Of a stretch of 64,000 nucleotides of DNA, positions 54,791 through 64,000 are shown piece after piece. The DNA lies in contig OY253653.1 in assembly GCA_958009055.1 (NCBI GenBank), positions 620,001-684,000 on the forward strand. The letters are read 5' to 3'. The position numbers and the translations under genes were made by a program. The number at the start of each line of letters is the position of its first letter. Position 1 is the first letter of the stretch. This DNA is from Choricystis sp. odSpoLacu1 (taxonomy: Eukaryota; Chlorophyta; Trebouxiophyceae). The notes under the pieces are model-generated. The model worked only from the letters and a program-made list of their open reading frames with translations, was not told the origin of the DNA and did no database searches.

Positions 54791-57411
54791 ATGCGAGCGC
54801 CACTTCCCACGCGGCCGCAGCGTGCGCTGCGGCCGCTTTGTCGCGCTCACAGCCAGGCGCGCCCCGCACGCGCAGCCCCGACGCCCCCGCACGCCGCGAC
54901 GCGAGCCCCGAAAACCGCCAAAGCGCCGGCCGCCGTTCAGAAAGTGGACGTCGCCCAGCACGTGCGCTGGCTGGATGGGGACGATGTGAGTGCCTGCTGT
55001 TGACGCAGGGAGCGGGGGAGCGTGCTCGGGAGGAGGTGTGTGTGCGGCGGACGGCGTCGAATGGAGCGCTCGACCTTTTCGCCGACCCCTTTTCCCTCGA
55101 CCCTCAGGCGCGCGTCACCGTCGCCCGCGACGGCGACGCCTACGTCGCCACCATGGATGTGCCTGCTCGCCCAGACTCTCAGCCCCCCCCTACCCTGGTG
55201 TGGGGCACGTTTCGAGCCGACGCGGCCGCGTGGCGCGCGGTCGCGCCGCTGCCGCCCGGCGCGGTCGCCGACCCGACCTCTGGCGGCGCGCGCAGCCTGT
55301 TTGGGGCCGCGTCCGCCGGGCGGCACACGGTACAGGTGAGGCTGCCCGCCAAGTCGGCCCCCGTCACGCTGGCGTTCAGGGTGGACCGCGGTGAGGGGAG
55401 CGCGGACGTCGCTCCTCTGTTTTCTGTGCCCGTCGGCATGGGGGCCGGCTCGCCCGCCACCCTGGGCTCCACCCTGGCACGGCCGCCCCCCGGGTCGGTC
55501 GGCACATCCATCAACTTTGCGGTGGCGTCGCGCGGCGCGGCGGCGGTGGCGTTGGTGTTGGCGCGCGTGCCGTCGGGTGACGCGGCCGCGACCGCTCTAG
55601 AAATCGACCTGCCGCCCGCCTCCCACCGCACGGGGGACGTGTGGCACGTGCGGGTGGATGGACTGACAGACATCGCCACCCTGGCGTGGGGGTGGCGGGC
55701 CACGGGCCCTCTGGGGTCGACGGGGGGTGCCACGTTTGCGCCTGGGCGCGTGTGGGCTGATCCTTACGCGACCGCCGTCACGCGGCCCGTTACCCTGCCC
55801 CCCGGCATGTGCGTCGCCCCCCGCCCCGATGGCGGGGGCGCCGCCACGGACGCGCCCGCCGTGCTGGCATCGTTGGCGCCGTTGGACGGATCGGCGGACG
55901 CGGGCGTGCCGGCGTCTCCGCTCGCGCCCGCGCTCGCACTCGAAGACCTGCTCGTCCTCGACCTCGACGTGCGGTCCTTTTCAACCGGTCCCTCCGTCCC
56001 CGAGCCTCTGCGCGGCACCTTCGGAGGTGTGCTGGCCGCCTTCGACGCTGCCGCCGCCGACAGCGCCCTGGCGCGTGTGACCGCGGTGCACCTGGGCGGC
56101 ACGCTCGCGGCCGCCGCGCCCGGCCCCGCCGGCCCCGCGCCCACCGCCCTGCTGGCGCTCGACCCCGCGCTCGCAGCTGGTGACGACGCCCTGGCCCCCG
56201 TGCGCGAGCTGCGAGCCCTGGTGGCGGGCCTGCACGACCGCGGCGTCGCCGTGCTCGCAGGCGTCGAGTTTTGCTATGCGGGCGGCGCTGGCGGCGGCGC
56301 CGCGCGCGACGGCGCGCCACTCGCCGGCCTGGACGCCGCTTTGTATTTCAGGCCCGCGGTTGGCGGCTCCGGCGCCCGAGTGCTCAACGCGGGCGCGCCT
56401 GCTGTCAGAGCGCTGGCCCTCGCGTCCCTGCGCCACTGGGCGCGCTCGTTTGGCGTCGACGGCTTTGTCCTCGCCCACGCTGAAGCCCTCACCCAGGACG
56501 AAGGCGGGGCCGTCCTGGACGCCCCCCCCCTGGCCAACGCTATTGCGGCCGACGCCGTGCTGGCGCGCCGCCTGGTGGTGGCGTCGTCCGCGGATTCAAC
56601 CCTGCTGCCGCGCGGCGGCGCGCGCTCGTTCCCGCACTGGGGCGTCCTCGCCGACCGCAACCACCGCCTTGCCAGGCTGCTGGCGGCCTGGCTGGGAGGG
56701 GGCGCCCACGGGTCGGCTCGCGCAGTCGCAGACAGGGCGGCTGGGTCGGTCGACCTGACCGCGCCCGCGTGGGGGGGCGACCTGCCGGGCAGCCTGGCCG
56801 CCGCGCGGCGGCCGGCTGCAATCGCCAACTGTGTGCTGCCGCCCGGGGTGCCCACCCTGGCGGCGGCCGCGACAGGCGCGCTGGGGGGGGCCGGCTTCGC
56901 CGACCCGGCCCAAGCGTCCTCCCTGGCCAAAGCCATGCTGGTGGCGGCGTGCCTGTTCCGCGGCGCGCCGTGGCTGCCCGCGTCGGCGCTCGAGACGCCG
57001 ATAGGGGGCGCCTTTGTGGGCGGCCTGTTAGACGTGAGGGCTGCTGTCGCCCCCGCTCTGGCGCCTGGCGCGGGCGTCGAGCCTCCGCCACTCACGTGGC
57101 ACGGTGCGTTTGCAGGCACAGAGCCCGACTGGGACGGCGCCCGCGCGGGCGAGTGGGGCGCTGACGTCGTCGCCTTCGACGCTGCGGGCGGCGGCGCCGC
57201 CGTGTACGCCGCCTTCAACCCGCACCCGGGGCCCGTGCCGCTGACGCTGCCGCCGCCGCCGCGGGGGGCGACGTGGGCGCGCGCAGTGGACACCACGCTG
57301 GCGGCGCCGCAGGATGTGACGCCGGTGGGCGGGGTGAGGTTGGCGACGCGCGACTATGAGCTGGGGGCAAAGGCGGCTTTGGTTGCGGTCGCGGTGGCGG
57401 AGGAGGCGTAG
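54791..57411 (+). CDS. Isoamylase-like protein with degenerate catalytic site (ISA2 type)
   Basis: An 832-residue plastid protein. Exon 1 is 54791-54985 and exon 2 is 55108-57411. The N-terminus (MRAPLPTRPQRALRPLCRAH) is a transit peptide. An isoamylase-type CBM48 segment follows (GSTLARPPPGSVGTSINFAVAS ... WGWRATGPLG ... RVWADPYATAV), then a GH13 barrel (VLDLDVRSFST ... ELRALVAGLHDRGVAVLAGV). Where active isoamylases read VDGFRFDLA, this one reads VDGFVLAHA: both the Arg and the nucleophile Asp are replaced (Ala at about 521). HWGVLADRNHRLARLLAAWLG resembles the isoamylase W..RN..R..R segment. Plant ISA2 is likewise inactive and serves as a regulatory partner of ISA1. Assignment is by pattern, so moderate confidence. 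Confidence 0.72.
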
Positions 57412-57516
57412 GGAGGGAGGAGAGAGTTTTTTCGCGGCAGGAGCAAGTTGAATCAAAAACCAGCAGAACGTTAAACGAAAAAAAAAAACGCAGAGAAAAA
57501 CAAACAAAACCACAAC

Positions 57517-58216
57517 TCACAACCCATCATCCTCCTTGCGCAAGTACTCGCCCACATCGCTCTGGTGGAAGGCGACGATGCCGGACGGGTCCAGGCGGCG
57601 GCAGTCGGCGGTCGACTTGGCGGCCACGCCAAACCCGAGCGGCACGTCCGCCATGTTGAGCACGACGACGCCCGCGTTGGCGGGGGTGGCCTCCGTGATG
57701 CGGCCGAGGCCCGACTTGAGGACGTGGTTGCCGTACAGAAACTGCATCTCGGCCGAGGGTTTGACCCACACCTTGTACTTTGCGTGCTGGGCCAGCAGGT
57801 CGACCGCACCCACGGTGAGCCTGAATTTGCCCGAGTGCGTCAGCTTGCCGATGCAGGTGCCCAGGTGGACGAGGGCGTCGCGGGCCACGCTGGTCGCGCG
57901 CCGCATGACGGACGCGCGCACATAAAACACGCGGTTCCTGTGCAGGCGCAGCACGTGGTCGTCGCCCGGGACGTCAACGAGGGCTCGTATGTTTTTGCCT
58001 ATGTATTTGTGCAGCTTTTCGAAGACGGCCTTGGTTTCCTGTGGGTGTGGGAGTGGGGTGTGTGTGTGTGTGGTGAGGTTGAGAAGGAGGACGGCCCCCT
58101 AGCGTCGCCCGTCTGGCGCGCTCCTCTCATTGTGCGAGAGGCTATGAGGCAGCCGTGCAACACAACAAAAGCGGGGCAGGCTGTCAGCCACGCACCTCTT
58201 CTGTGAGGGGCCGCAT
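57517..58216 (-). CDS. NIP7: 60S ribosome biogenesis factor NIP7
   Basis: A 180-residue protein, exactly the usual NIP7 length. Exon 1 is 58196-58216 (MRPLTEE, 21 bases) and exon 2 is 57517-58038. The sequence follows the family closely: [40 protein letters not shown] [50 protein letters not shown], then the PUA domain ([40 protein letters not shown]) ending [17 protein letters not shown]. It acts in the nucleolus in pre-60S assembly and 27S rRNA processing. It diverges from the glutaredoxin gene with about 300 bases between. Confidence 0.97.
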
Positions 58217-58517
58217 GGTGGAGAGGCGGTCGGCGGCTTGTGCGGAGCAAGCGCAGCAGCGAGTCACGCGCTGTGTTCCCCTCTGTGGACGGCACACACA
58301 CGCGTGTGTGCGAGTGGGGGGCCCAGAGCACACACACGGGGTGTGAGGCGGGGAGGCGGTGTGGGAGGCGTGCGGGCGGCTCCAAATTTGCGAAAGAGCG
58401 AAGAGCTTGTGAGCGCGTTGGGGCCGACGCGTCTTTCGCTTTCCCTCACTCCATCGCTTTCTCGCCAGGGCGCGCCCGTTTTTTTCTTCCCTCCACACAC
58501 AGCCACACATTCCTCAC

Positions 58518-59117
58518 ATGGCCACCCGCTCCCTCGCCGCCACCCTGGCCCGCGCCGCCGGCGTGACCGGCCCCCGCCGCGTCGCACCCGCGCCGCGCCG
58601 CACCGCGCTGCTGCGCTTCCCGCTGGCGCCTGTGCTGCCCGCTCTGGCGGGCAGGCGCAGCATGACTGCCAAAGCGTCGATGGTGCGAGGGGCGGATGGA
58701 GGATGGGGAGGGGAGGGCGTGAGCGATGCGCGAAAGAAGAAGCACCGATGCGCCCTCGACACGTTCCCCCCCCCCCCCCCCCAACCAACCTCCACTCTCT
58801 CTCCACACCCCCAGGAGGACCTGGTGCGCGAGAAAAATGCCCAACACCCGGTCTGCCTGTACGTGAAAACCTACTGTCCTTATTGTGCGGACGTCAAAGC
58901 GCTCTTTGCCTCACTTGGCGTCACTGCCAAGATCATCGAGCTCGACACCCTGCCCGACGTCGCGGCCGCCGTGGCCTCCGTCACGGGGCGCACGTCCGTG
59001 CCCCAAGTCTTCGTCGGCGGCGTGCACGTGGGCGGGTGCGACGACACGGTCGCCGCCAACGCGAGCGGGGAGCTGGCCAAGCTGCTGGATGCGGCGGGGG
59101 TGAGCGCCAAGGCGTGA
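58518..59117 (+). CDS. Glutaredoxin, CPYC class, organelle-targeted
   Basis: A 155-residue dithiol glutaredoxin. Exon 1 is 58518-58682 and exon 2 is 58815-59117, phase 0. The first exon encodes an Arg/Ala-rich targeting peptide (MATRSLAATLARAAGVTGPR) up to about residue 50. Glutaredoxin domain: VKTYCPYCADVKALFASLGV (active site CPYC), IIELDTLPDVAAAVASVTGRTSVPQVFVGGVHVGGCDDT, with the TSVPQVF cis-Pro and GG(C/S)DD glutathione-binding motifs intact. It reduces glutathione mixed disulfides. Plastid or mitochondrion cannot be distinguished. Confidence 0.94.
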   Translation: MATRSLAATLARAAGVTGPRRVAPAPRRTALLRFPLAPVLPALAGRRSMTAKASMVRGADGGWGGEGVSDARKKKHRCALDTFPPPPPQPTSTLSPHPQEDLVREKNAQHPVCLYVKTYCPYCADVKALFASLGVTAKIIELDTLPDVAAAVASVTGRTSVPQVFVGGVHVGGCDDTVAANASGELAKLLDAAGVSAKA

Positions 59118-59791
59118 TGTGTGTGTGTGTGTGACTGTGGACCCAGCAAACCACAGTGTGTGCGACGAGAGAGAAAGAGAGAGCGCGCGCGTGTGTGTGT
59201 GTGTGTGAGTGAGTGAGAGCAGGCCCCCCGTGTTTCTGTGTAGATGGAAAAAAAGGAAAACGATGTTTCGATCTTGTTTGGTTTGTGGATCCACACGAGG
59301 GAAAAAAACGAGGAAACAAGGACAAAAAAGGCATCCTTTCAACGCGCGCACAGAGGGTGGCTTTGCAGATAAAAAAGCGCGTGTGGGGTCGGGGTGGGGT
59401 GAGAGAGAAGGGGGGAGACACGAAACAAAAGCATGCTGCGACCCTGGCGCGTTTGGTTTCTTGCGCAGGCACCTTTTGGTCGCTCGAAAAGGGCCGCCGG
59501 GCGGCCGCGGCCCTTTGCTCTCGCCCCCGCCAGATGCAGGCTTGCGACGGAAGTGGGAGGGGAATCAGGGCCAAACCAGGTTGGCGCGATTTCGAGGGGG
59601 GAGGGCAAAAAAGTGGGGCGTTTTTATGGGCAGCGACAAAAAGGGCTAGCAGACGCAACACACCATGAAAAGACAAGATCCCAAATTGTGAATCTAGTGC
59701 GATGGTGTGGTCCAGCATGAGCAACGGTTTTTGGGGCAAAGGGGTGTCGATGGGGAAAGGGGGGACGGGCTTGTGAAACACCGGGGGGGGA
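59118..59791. other. Intergenic, no gene seen
   Basis: About 670 bases with (GT)n at 59117-59131 and 59190-59208 and many A runs. Open frames here lack codon bias. Confidence 0.5.
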
Positions 59792-60370
59792 TCAATCAAG
59801 GGTTGACTTCTTCTTTCGTTGGGGGATTGAAAGGCCACGGGAGCGCGACTTGACTGGTCTTGGAAAAGTCAGCGCTAACCGGCGTGGCCTTTTTGTTTTC
59901 TTGGGTCCATCATTTTTCACTGGACGGGCGCGCGCTGCGCCGGCCCGTGCTTGCGCCAGTGCGCGGGCGTGGCGCGAGCGGCAACGTCGGACGACTCGCC
60001 GCCTGGCGCGGTGGTGGTGGTGCTCTTCAGCGTCGGCGTCCAGGGCGACCACACCACCGCGCGGCGGCGGTGCGCCGCCCGCCCCGGCGACCGGGGCGGC
60101 GTCGGGGGCATGGTGCAGCTGGTTGCGGGCGAGGAGAGGTGCAGGCAGGCTGCCCCCGCCCTCCGCCTCGCCACCAGCCGCCCCCACGACCGCGCACGCG
60201 ATCGAGCAAAACGATGCGTCCTCCGCGCAGTCGCCCCCGCCCCCGGCGCACAGGTGGGCCGGCGCCCGGCCGCCGTGGGCCGCGCGCGCGCGCGGGCGCA
60301 GCATCAGCACGCGCGCAAGCGTTTGGCGTCGGTGACGGTGACGGCCGCCTCGTAAAACGCGCGGCGCACG
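59792..60370 (-). CDS. PLATZ-type zinc-binding protein, C-terminal half, frame broken
   Basis: After a possible acceptor at 60371-60372 (CGCCAG), one frame reads VRRAFYEAAVTVTDAKRL, matching the VRR.VYHDVVR..DL.KL stretch of plant PLATZ DNA-binding proteins. About 20 bases later the frame one step over reads RVLMLRPRARAAHGGRAPAH, then LCAGGGGDCAEDASFCSIAC. This matches the PLATZ ending (..VVFLNPRP...C..C......FCS..CKV). The tail SRGLSIPQRKKKSTLD resembles the RRKGIPHRAP end. The two frames would join if one CG unit in the GCGCGC at about 60311-60316 were absent. The Cys/His-rich N-terminal half is not found in the 700 bases upstream. Either a remnant or a gene with a base-count error and an unseen exon. 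Confidence 0.5.
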   Translation of the reverse strand, partial: RAPRVLRGGRHRHRRQTLARVLMLRPRARAAHGGRAPAHLCAGGGGDCAEDASFCSIACAVVGAAGGEAEGGGSLPAPLLARNQLHHAPDAAPVAGAGGAPPPRGGVVALDADAEEHHHHRARRRVVRRCRSRHARALAQARAGAARARPVKNDGPKKTKRPRRLALTFPRPVKSRSRGLSIPQRKKKSTLD

Positions 60371-61070
60371 CTGGCGGAGACGGAGATGATATGTGTGTGT
60401 GTGTGGTCGTGAGAGGGACCGTGGTCGTGGGGGGGGCGGGTTGGAGGGTGTCTCGTGGTTGTGAGGAAACCGTCGTTCTTGCCCGAAACGGGCGCAGTGC
60501 CACCAATTTGCCCTCACGCGTTCGTCCCCCCGTCTCGCCCGCGGCCGGGTGCCTATTCACGATCCACTCCCCACCATCGAACACCACTGTCCCCGTGCAC
60601 CACTTGGGCGCATGAGCCGCATTGGCGGGGGGCGCAGCACGTGGGCAAACGAGAGCGAGCATAGGTCGCAGAGCATTGGCGCCGCGCCGATATCTTGGCT
60701 CCCCTCTCGCCAAAAACTCATCATACGGGCTGACCCGCACCCTCACGCATGCGGGTGGACGATGCCAGCATATTTAGAGGACGAAATAATAGCCAACGGG
60801 CTGTGGAGTGGGGGATTGGGGCGTGCGTCGAAGGGTGGCTTGTTTGCCCTGCCTGCCGATCGACCTACGGATCGGCGATTGGCTGACGCCTCGCCTCCAA
60901 ATTCGGCGCACCTGAGCGAGTCACAAGACCAGGGTTTACGGGGCGAGGGTGGAAGAGGGAGGGCCAACTGAAGCGGAACAGCGCGCGGTGGAGATGCCTT
61001 TGGTTTCGTTTTTGCTTTTTCACGATAGCGAAGTGAAGCAGTCCTGTTTTTTTTCTTTCGCGAGGCTTAC
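60371..61070. other. Gap upstream of the PLATZ-like fragment
   Basis: About 700 bases, with GT and CA tracts at 60393-60405. Should hold the PLATZ N-terminal exon if one exists, but I could not find it in any minus-strand frame. No RNA gene seen. Confidence 0.4.
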
Positions 61071-61631
61071 ATGAGCCAAAACGCCCCAAATCCGCGCGCC
61101 CGAACGTGCACAGGGTGCACGTACTACTCTCGCGTCCTGCACGCTCAAGGACGGGAACCCGTCTGCGTCGGCCTGCGCGGCACGCGCACCGTCGACGCGC
61201 CTGTGGAAGAAGTCCCCCTCCCCCCCGACGTCGCGGCGGGCGGCCCCTTTGCCTCGCTGTGCGTCAGGTTTGGCGGGTGGCCGGACGACCCGCCCCGGCC
61301 GCAGGCGCTGCCCAGTGACGAAGCGGGGACGCAAGCACTCCCCGGTGCCGACGAGCCCGGCCTGCCCCAGTGCCTGGGCATCCAGATCGTGAGGGCACAA
61401 GCTGTGGCGTCGTCTCCTGCGTTGGCGGGTGCGGGAGTGCCAGAGGCAGGGGCAGCGGAAACGGCGCGGCTGCCGAGGCGCACCTCGCCACCGCCTCGCA
61501 CGGGCGCGCTGCCGGGCGATGCCTCGCTCGACACGCTGCTGGAGAGGTGGGAGAGGTCGGCTGGGAAGGTAGCGAAGAGGATGGCGGAGAACGTGGCCTT
61601 CATTTTTGGGGGGGGCGGAGGGCAGGAGTGA
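61071..61631 (+). CDS. Small protein with CxxC...PVCVGL motif, plant DUF8204-like
   Basis: A 186-residue single-exon protein. The N-terminal segment (ARTCTGCTYYSRVLHAQGRE followed by PVCVGL) carries three Cys in the pattern C-x2-C-x17-C. It resembles a plant family of unknown function whose members read C.GC.YYSS.LK..GR.P.CVGL. The middle is Pro/Ala-rich with short conserved-looking pieces (FASLCVRFGGWPDD, LPQCLGIQIVRAQA). The C-terminus is helical (SLDTLLERWERSAGKVAKRMAENVAFIFG). No signal peptide. The family link is from memory of the motif and is tentative; function unknown, metal binding possible. Confidence 0.65.
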   Translation: MSQNAPNPRARTCTGCTYYSRVLHAQGREPVCVGLRGTRTVDAPVEEVPLPPDVAAGGPFASLCVRFGGWPDDPPRPQALPSDEAGTQALPGADEPGLPQCLGIQIVRAQAVASSPALAGAGVPEAGAAETARLPRRTSPPPRTGALPGDASLDTLLERWERSAGKVAKRMAENVAFIFGGGGGQE

Positions 61632-61709
61632 TTGTTTGTTTTTTTGTTTTTCGCCCACCGCCCGTCTGTTAGCTTGCTTTCTTGCTTTTTGTATTTGCGT
61701 TCCAAACAA

Positions 61710-61712
61710 AAA

Positions 61713-61749
<37 letters not shown>
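61710..61749. repeat. (CA)n microsatellite
   Basis: About 18 CA units between two convergent gene ends (61631 on + and 61754 on -). Confidence 0.9.
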
Positions 61750-61753
61750 AAAA

Positions 61754-63498
61754 TCAGCACTCCACCGCCATGCCCCCGCCCCCCAGCGTCTTGCCCCACC
61801 GTGCCGCGACGGCCGCGTCTGTCGCGACGTCCCACACCGCCACCGTCCCCTTCGCCCCCGCCGCCGCCAGCAGGGAGGGCGCCGACCCCGCGAACGCGGC
61901 CGTGAAGACAGCGCCCACTTTGAGGTCGGTGGTGGCGACGGGGGACGTGGGCGCGACGCCGGACGTCGCGTCCCACAGTTTGACGCTTTTGTCGAGTGAC
62001 GCGGTGGCCAACAACCCGGGAGCAGAGGGGCAGAAAGCCAGACTCGACGCAGGCTTGCGGTGAGCCGCCAGCGTCCACAGGGGGGGGGCGCCCCCGCCGG
62101 CGCGCGCGTCCAGGGCGAGAATGGTGCCGGCATCCGTCGCAACACAAAACAGGGTCGGCGCGTCGGGGCGCCACGCGACGCACTCGACGTCCGCGCCCAC
62201 GCTCCACTTGGCGGCGGCTGCACCCTGGGGCGCCCGCACATCCACCAGGGCGGCGACGCCGTCAAAGCCGCCGGTCAGCAGGGCGGGCGCGTCGGCCGGG
62301 TTGAAGGCTACCGCTTGCACCTTGCTCGTGTGGTGGGTAAACGTGGCCACCGCGGCCCCCGCATCCACGTCCCACACCTTGACGGTGCGGTCTGCAGATG
62401 CAGACGCCAGCGCGTTGCGCACGTGGGGGGACCAGGCGAGGCCGAGCACGGCGTCGGCGTGGCCGCCGCCCGCGACCGCGGCGCGGCGCGAGCGGCGCAC
62501 GCGCGGGGGCATGGCTCCACCCGCTGCTTTGGCAGTGGCCGCGGCGGCAGCTTCGGCCCCCGTGTCGTGGCCCAGTACGGCGACGGGTTCCACCGCGTCC
62601 GCGGCGTCGACGTCCCAGATTTCGACGCCAGGGTCCATTGAGCCGACGGCCACAAACGACCCTGGGGCGCCCCCCCCACCAGGCGCGGCATCCATCCAGG
62701 CCAGGGCCAGCGGAAATGCAGCCAACAAGACGTCGTGGTGGACGTACACGTTGGGCGGGTCGCCGGCCCCCGCGCCCTCCTCAAACACCCACACCTCCAG
62801 GCGGGACACGTCGTCCTCATTTCTGGCGGCCAGGAGCAGCAGGTCGTCGGGCTTGAGCTCCCAGTCTTCGTCATCGGAGGAGGTGGCGTCGGGGGAGGGG
62901 GCGGCGCCGGCCGTGGCACGCGTGCCGGCCGCGAGGCGCAGGTAAGGGTCCTCCGAGTTGGATGCATAGTACGCAGCGCTGCCGCCAAAAATGCCGGCCG
63001 CCGCGCCATCAACGTCGGGTTCATCGTCGTAGGCGTCCATGTTGAGTTCTGCCAGGGCGGTGTCGAGGGGGGGGGCGCCCTTGCCGCGCACGGCGGCCGC
63101 GGCGGCGCGCGCGGTGGTGGTGGCGTCGGCGTCGGCGGCGTCGGCGGCGTCGTCCGAGGATGACGAGTCTGTCTCCCAGTCTTCATCATCGGAGGAGGGA
63201 GGCGACGCATGGGGAGGTGGGCGGCCGGCTGGTTGAGGGGTGGGCAAAATGGGGTGAGCGTTTTCTGTGTTTTCGCATTCTTCCACCGGGCTCAGCCGCG
63301 CATTCACACGCGCACACGGTGCTCAGACCACATTAGTACGCAGTCCCGGGGGCCGGAGTGGCAGCCGCCCCCCCCACACCCCCCACGCTCACCTGCGGCG
63401 GCCGCCCGCGCTTCGGCCAGCTCGTCCTCTGTCGGCGGCGCGGCGCGGGGGATGGGCCTGGCCACGCCCCGCGGCAGCCAGGCGACGCTGGAGATCAT
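61754..63498 (-). CDS. PWP1: PWP1 (periodic tryptophan protein 1)
   Basis: A 526-residue nucleolar WD40 protein with roles in rRNA production and ribosome assembly. Exon 1 is 63393-63498 (MISSVAWLPRGVARPIPRAA...) and exon 2 is 61754-63228, joined in codon G|CC; an alternative acceptor about 45 bases upstream is also in phase. The start MI(S/T)(S/A)..W(L/V)P.G.A is the PWP1 hallmark. Acidic Ser-rich stretches (SSDDEDWETDSSSSDD) follow, then LNMDAYDDE and SNSEDPYL, both family motifs. Repeats include FVAVGSMDPGVEIWDVD, HADAVLGLAWSPHVRNALAS, ASADRTVKVWDVDAGAAVAT, TGGFDGVAALVDVR, CVAWRPDAPTLFCVATDAGTI and LLATASLDKSVKLWD. Confidence 0.94.
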
Positions 63499-63624
63499 GG
63501 CTGAGGGTGTGCGGCGCGGAGGAGGTGGGCAGTGTGTGCCTCCCGCTCGGCCGGCAGGGCCAAAAAAGAAAACCAAAAACGAGTCTCTCTCACTTTCGCC
63601 GACGTCGAAACAAAACGCTCAATC

Positions 63625-64000
63625 ATGGCCGATCCCACCCACGCGCTCCCCGTCCTCACTTGCGACGGCGACGCCGTGCCCCTGGAAGAAGCGCGCACCC
63701 TCAGCCGCAAACATGAATGCTTGTTTTTTGTGTTTGGTGGGGAGAGGAAGGTGACAAAACAAAGACCCACCTCCTAACAGCCTCCCGTTTCCCCCCCTTC
63801 CTCCCCTACACTCTACCTCGCCGGCTTTGCGCTGCTGCCCTGGGCGTGGGTCCTCAACGCCTGGCTGTTTAGGGATGCATCCGACGCCGTCGTCGCCGCC
63901 AACGTGTCTGCTTCGCGGCGCGGCGCGGCCGCAGCGGGCGTCGCCCTGGCCGCGTGGGCGGCCGCGTTCTCGCTGGGGGGGCCGCGGGTGGTGGGCGCCA
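63625..64000 (+). CDS. PSENEN: PEN-2, gamma-secretase subunit (3' part outside window)
   Basis: Small membrane subunit of gamma-secretase. Exon 1 from 63625 reads MADPTHALPVLTCDGDAVPL then EEARTLSRK. The next recognisable coding starts about 63811: LYLAGFALLPWAWVLNAWLF, then RDASDAVVAANVSASRRGAA and hydrophobic AGVALAAWAAAFSLGGPRVV. This matches PEN-2 (RKYYLGGFAFLP..W..N..WFFR.A ... a second helix). No GT donor lies directly after SRK. The protein joins perfectly if the intron is about 63711-63810, beginning ATGAATGC and ending CCTACAC. A conventional GT-AG alternative (donor near 63729 or 63750, acceptor CTAACAG at 63780) would insert an unrelated stretch. The end of the gene is outside the window. 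Confidence 0.8.

Overview
This is nuclear DNA of a photosynthetic eukaryote, most likely a green alga (Chlorophyta). The genes are split by short GT-AG introns of roughly 75-450 bases. Several products carry organelle-type N-termini: plastid ribosomal protein uL18c, a DUF3067 protein, a Ycf45/SpoIIIAA-like ATPase and a copper P-type ATPase. Starch enzymes and plant-type proteins (AP2 domain, a TKI1/Cramped-like SANT protein, a PLATZ-like fragment, a GPC1-like acyltransferase) point the same way. Base composition is strongly GC-rich with CG-ending codons, and there are many (CA)n/(GT)n tracts and long G or C runs. The class of alga cannot be told from this window.

The window is packed with about 33 genes and has no transposon, CRISPR array or rRNA gene. 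Layout: 0-16 kb holds a sirtuin (cut off at the left edge), CPSF73, a DMT transporter diverging from a DUF3067 plastid protein, a SANT protein diverging from a THI5/NMT1-like protein, an unrecognised gene with broken frames, mS38 diverging from a copper ATPase, and an INTS9-like protein. 16-29 kb holds an SR splicing factor, an AP2 factor, DPH7, HflX diverging from a YheT/EMB8 hydrolase, MetAP2, and RAD51 diverging from GPC1. 29-42 kb holds a Ycf45-like ATPase, ubiquitin-L40, a CobW GTPase with a WW domain, a PUF6/PUM3-like protein and a large Ala/Gln/His-rich protein of unknown role. 42-58 kb holds AAMP, plastid uL18c diverging from a Twinkle-type primase-helicase, a REX exonuclease diverging from starch branching enzyme, a degenerate isoamylase (ISA2-like) and NIP7. 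58-64 kb holds glutaredoxin, a PLATZ-like remnant, a small Cys-motif protein, PWP1, and the start of a PEN-2 (gamma-secretase) gene cut off at the right edge.

Most genes are housekeeping: RNA 3'-end processing (CPSF73, INTS9-like), ribosome assembly and translation (NIP7, PUF6, AAMP, PWP1, HflX, DPH7, MetAP2, L40, mS38, uL18c), DNA maintenance (RAD51, Twinkle) and starch building (branching enzyme next to an ISA2-like subunit). Divergent pairs share very short promoters. Four genes have coding frames that break at or near G/C homopolymers. Because one is the normally essential CPSF73, base-count errors in the assembly are a real possibility. I did not find a convincing new multi-gene system. 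The most unusual items are the CobW-WW fusion, the apparent AT-AC junction in PEN-2, the catalytically dead isoamylase beside the branching enzyme, and the 129-bp promoter duplication before the THI5-like gene.
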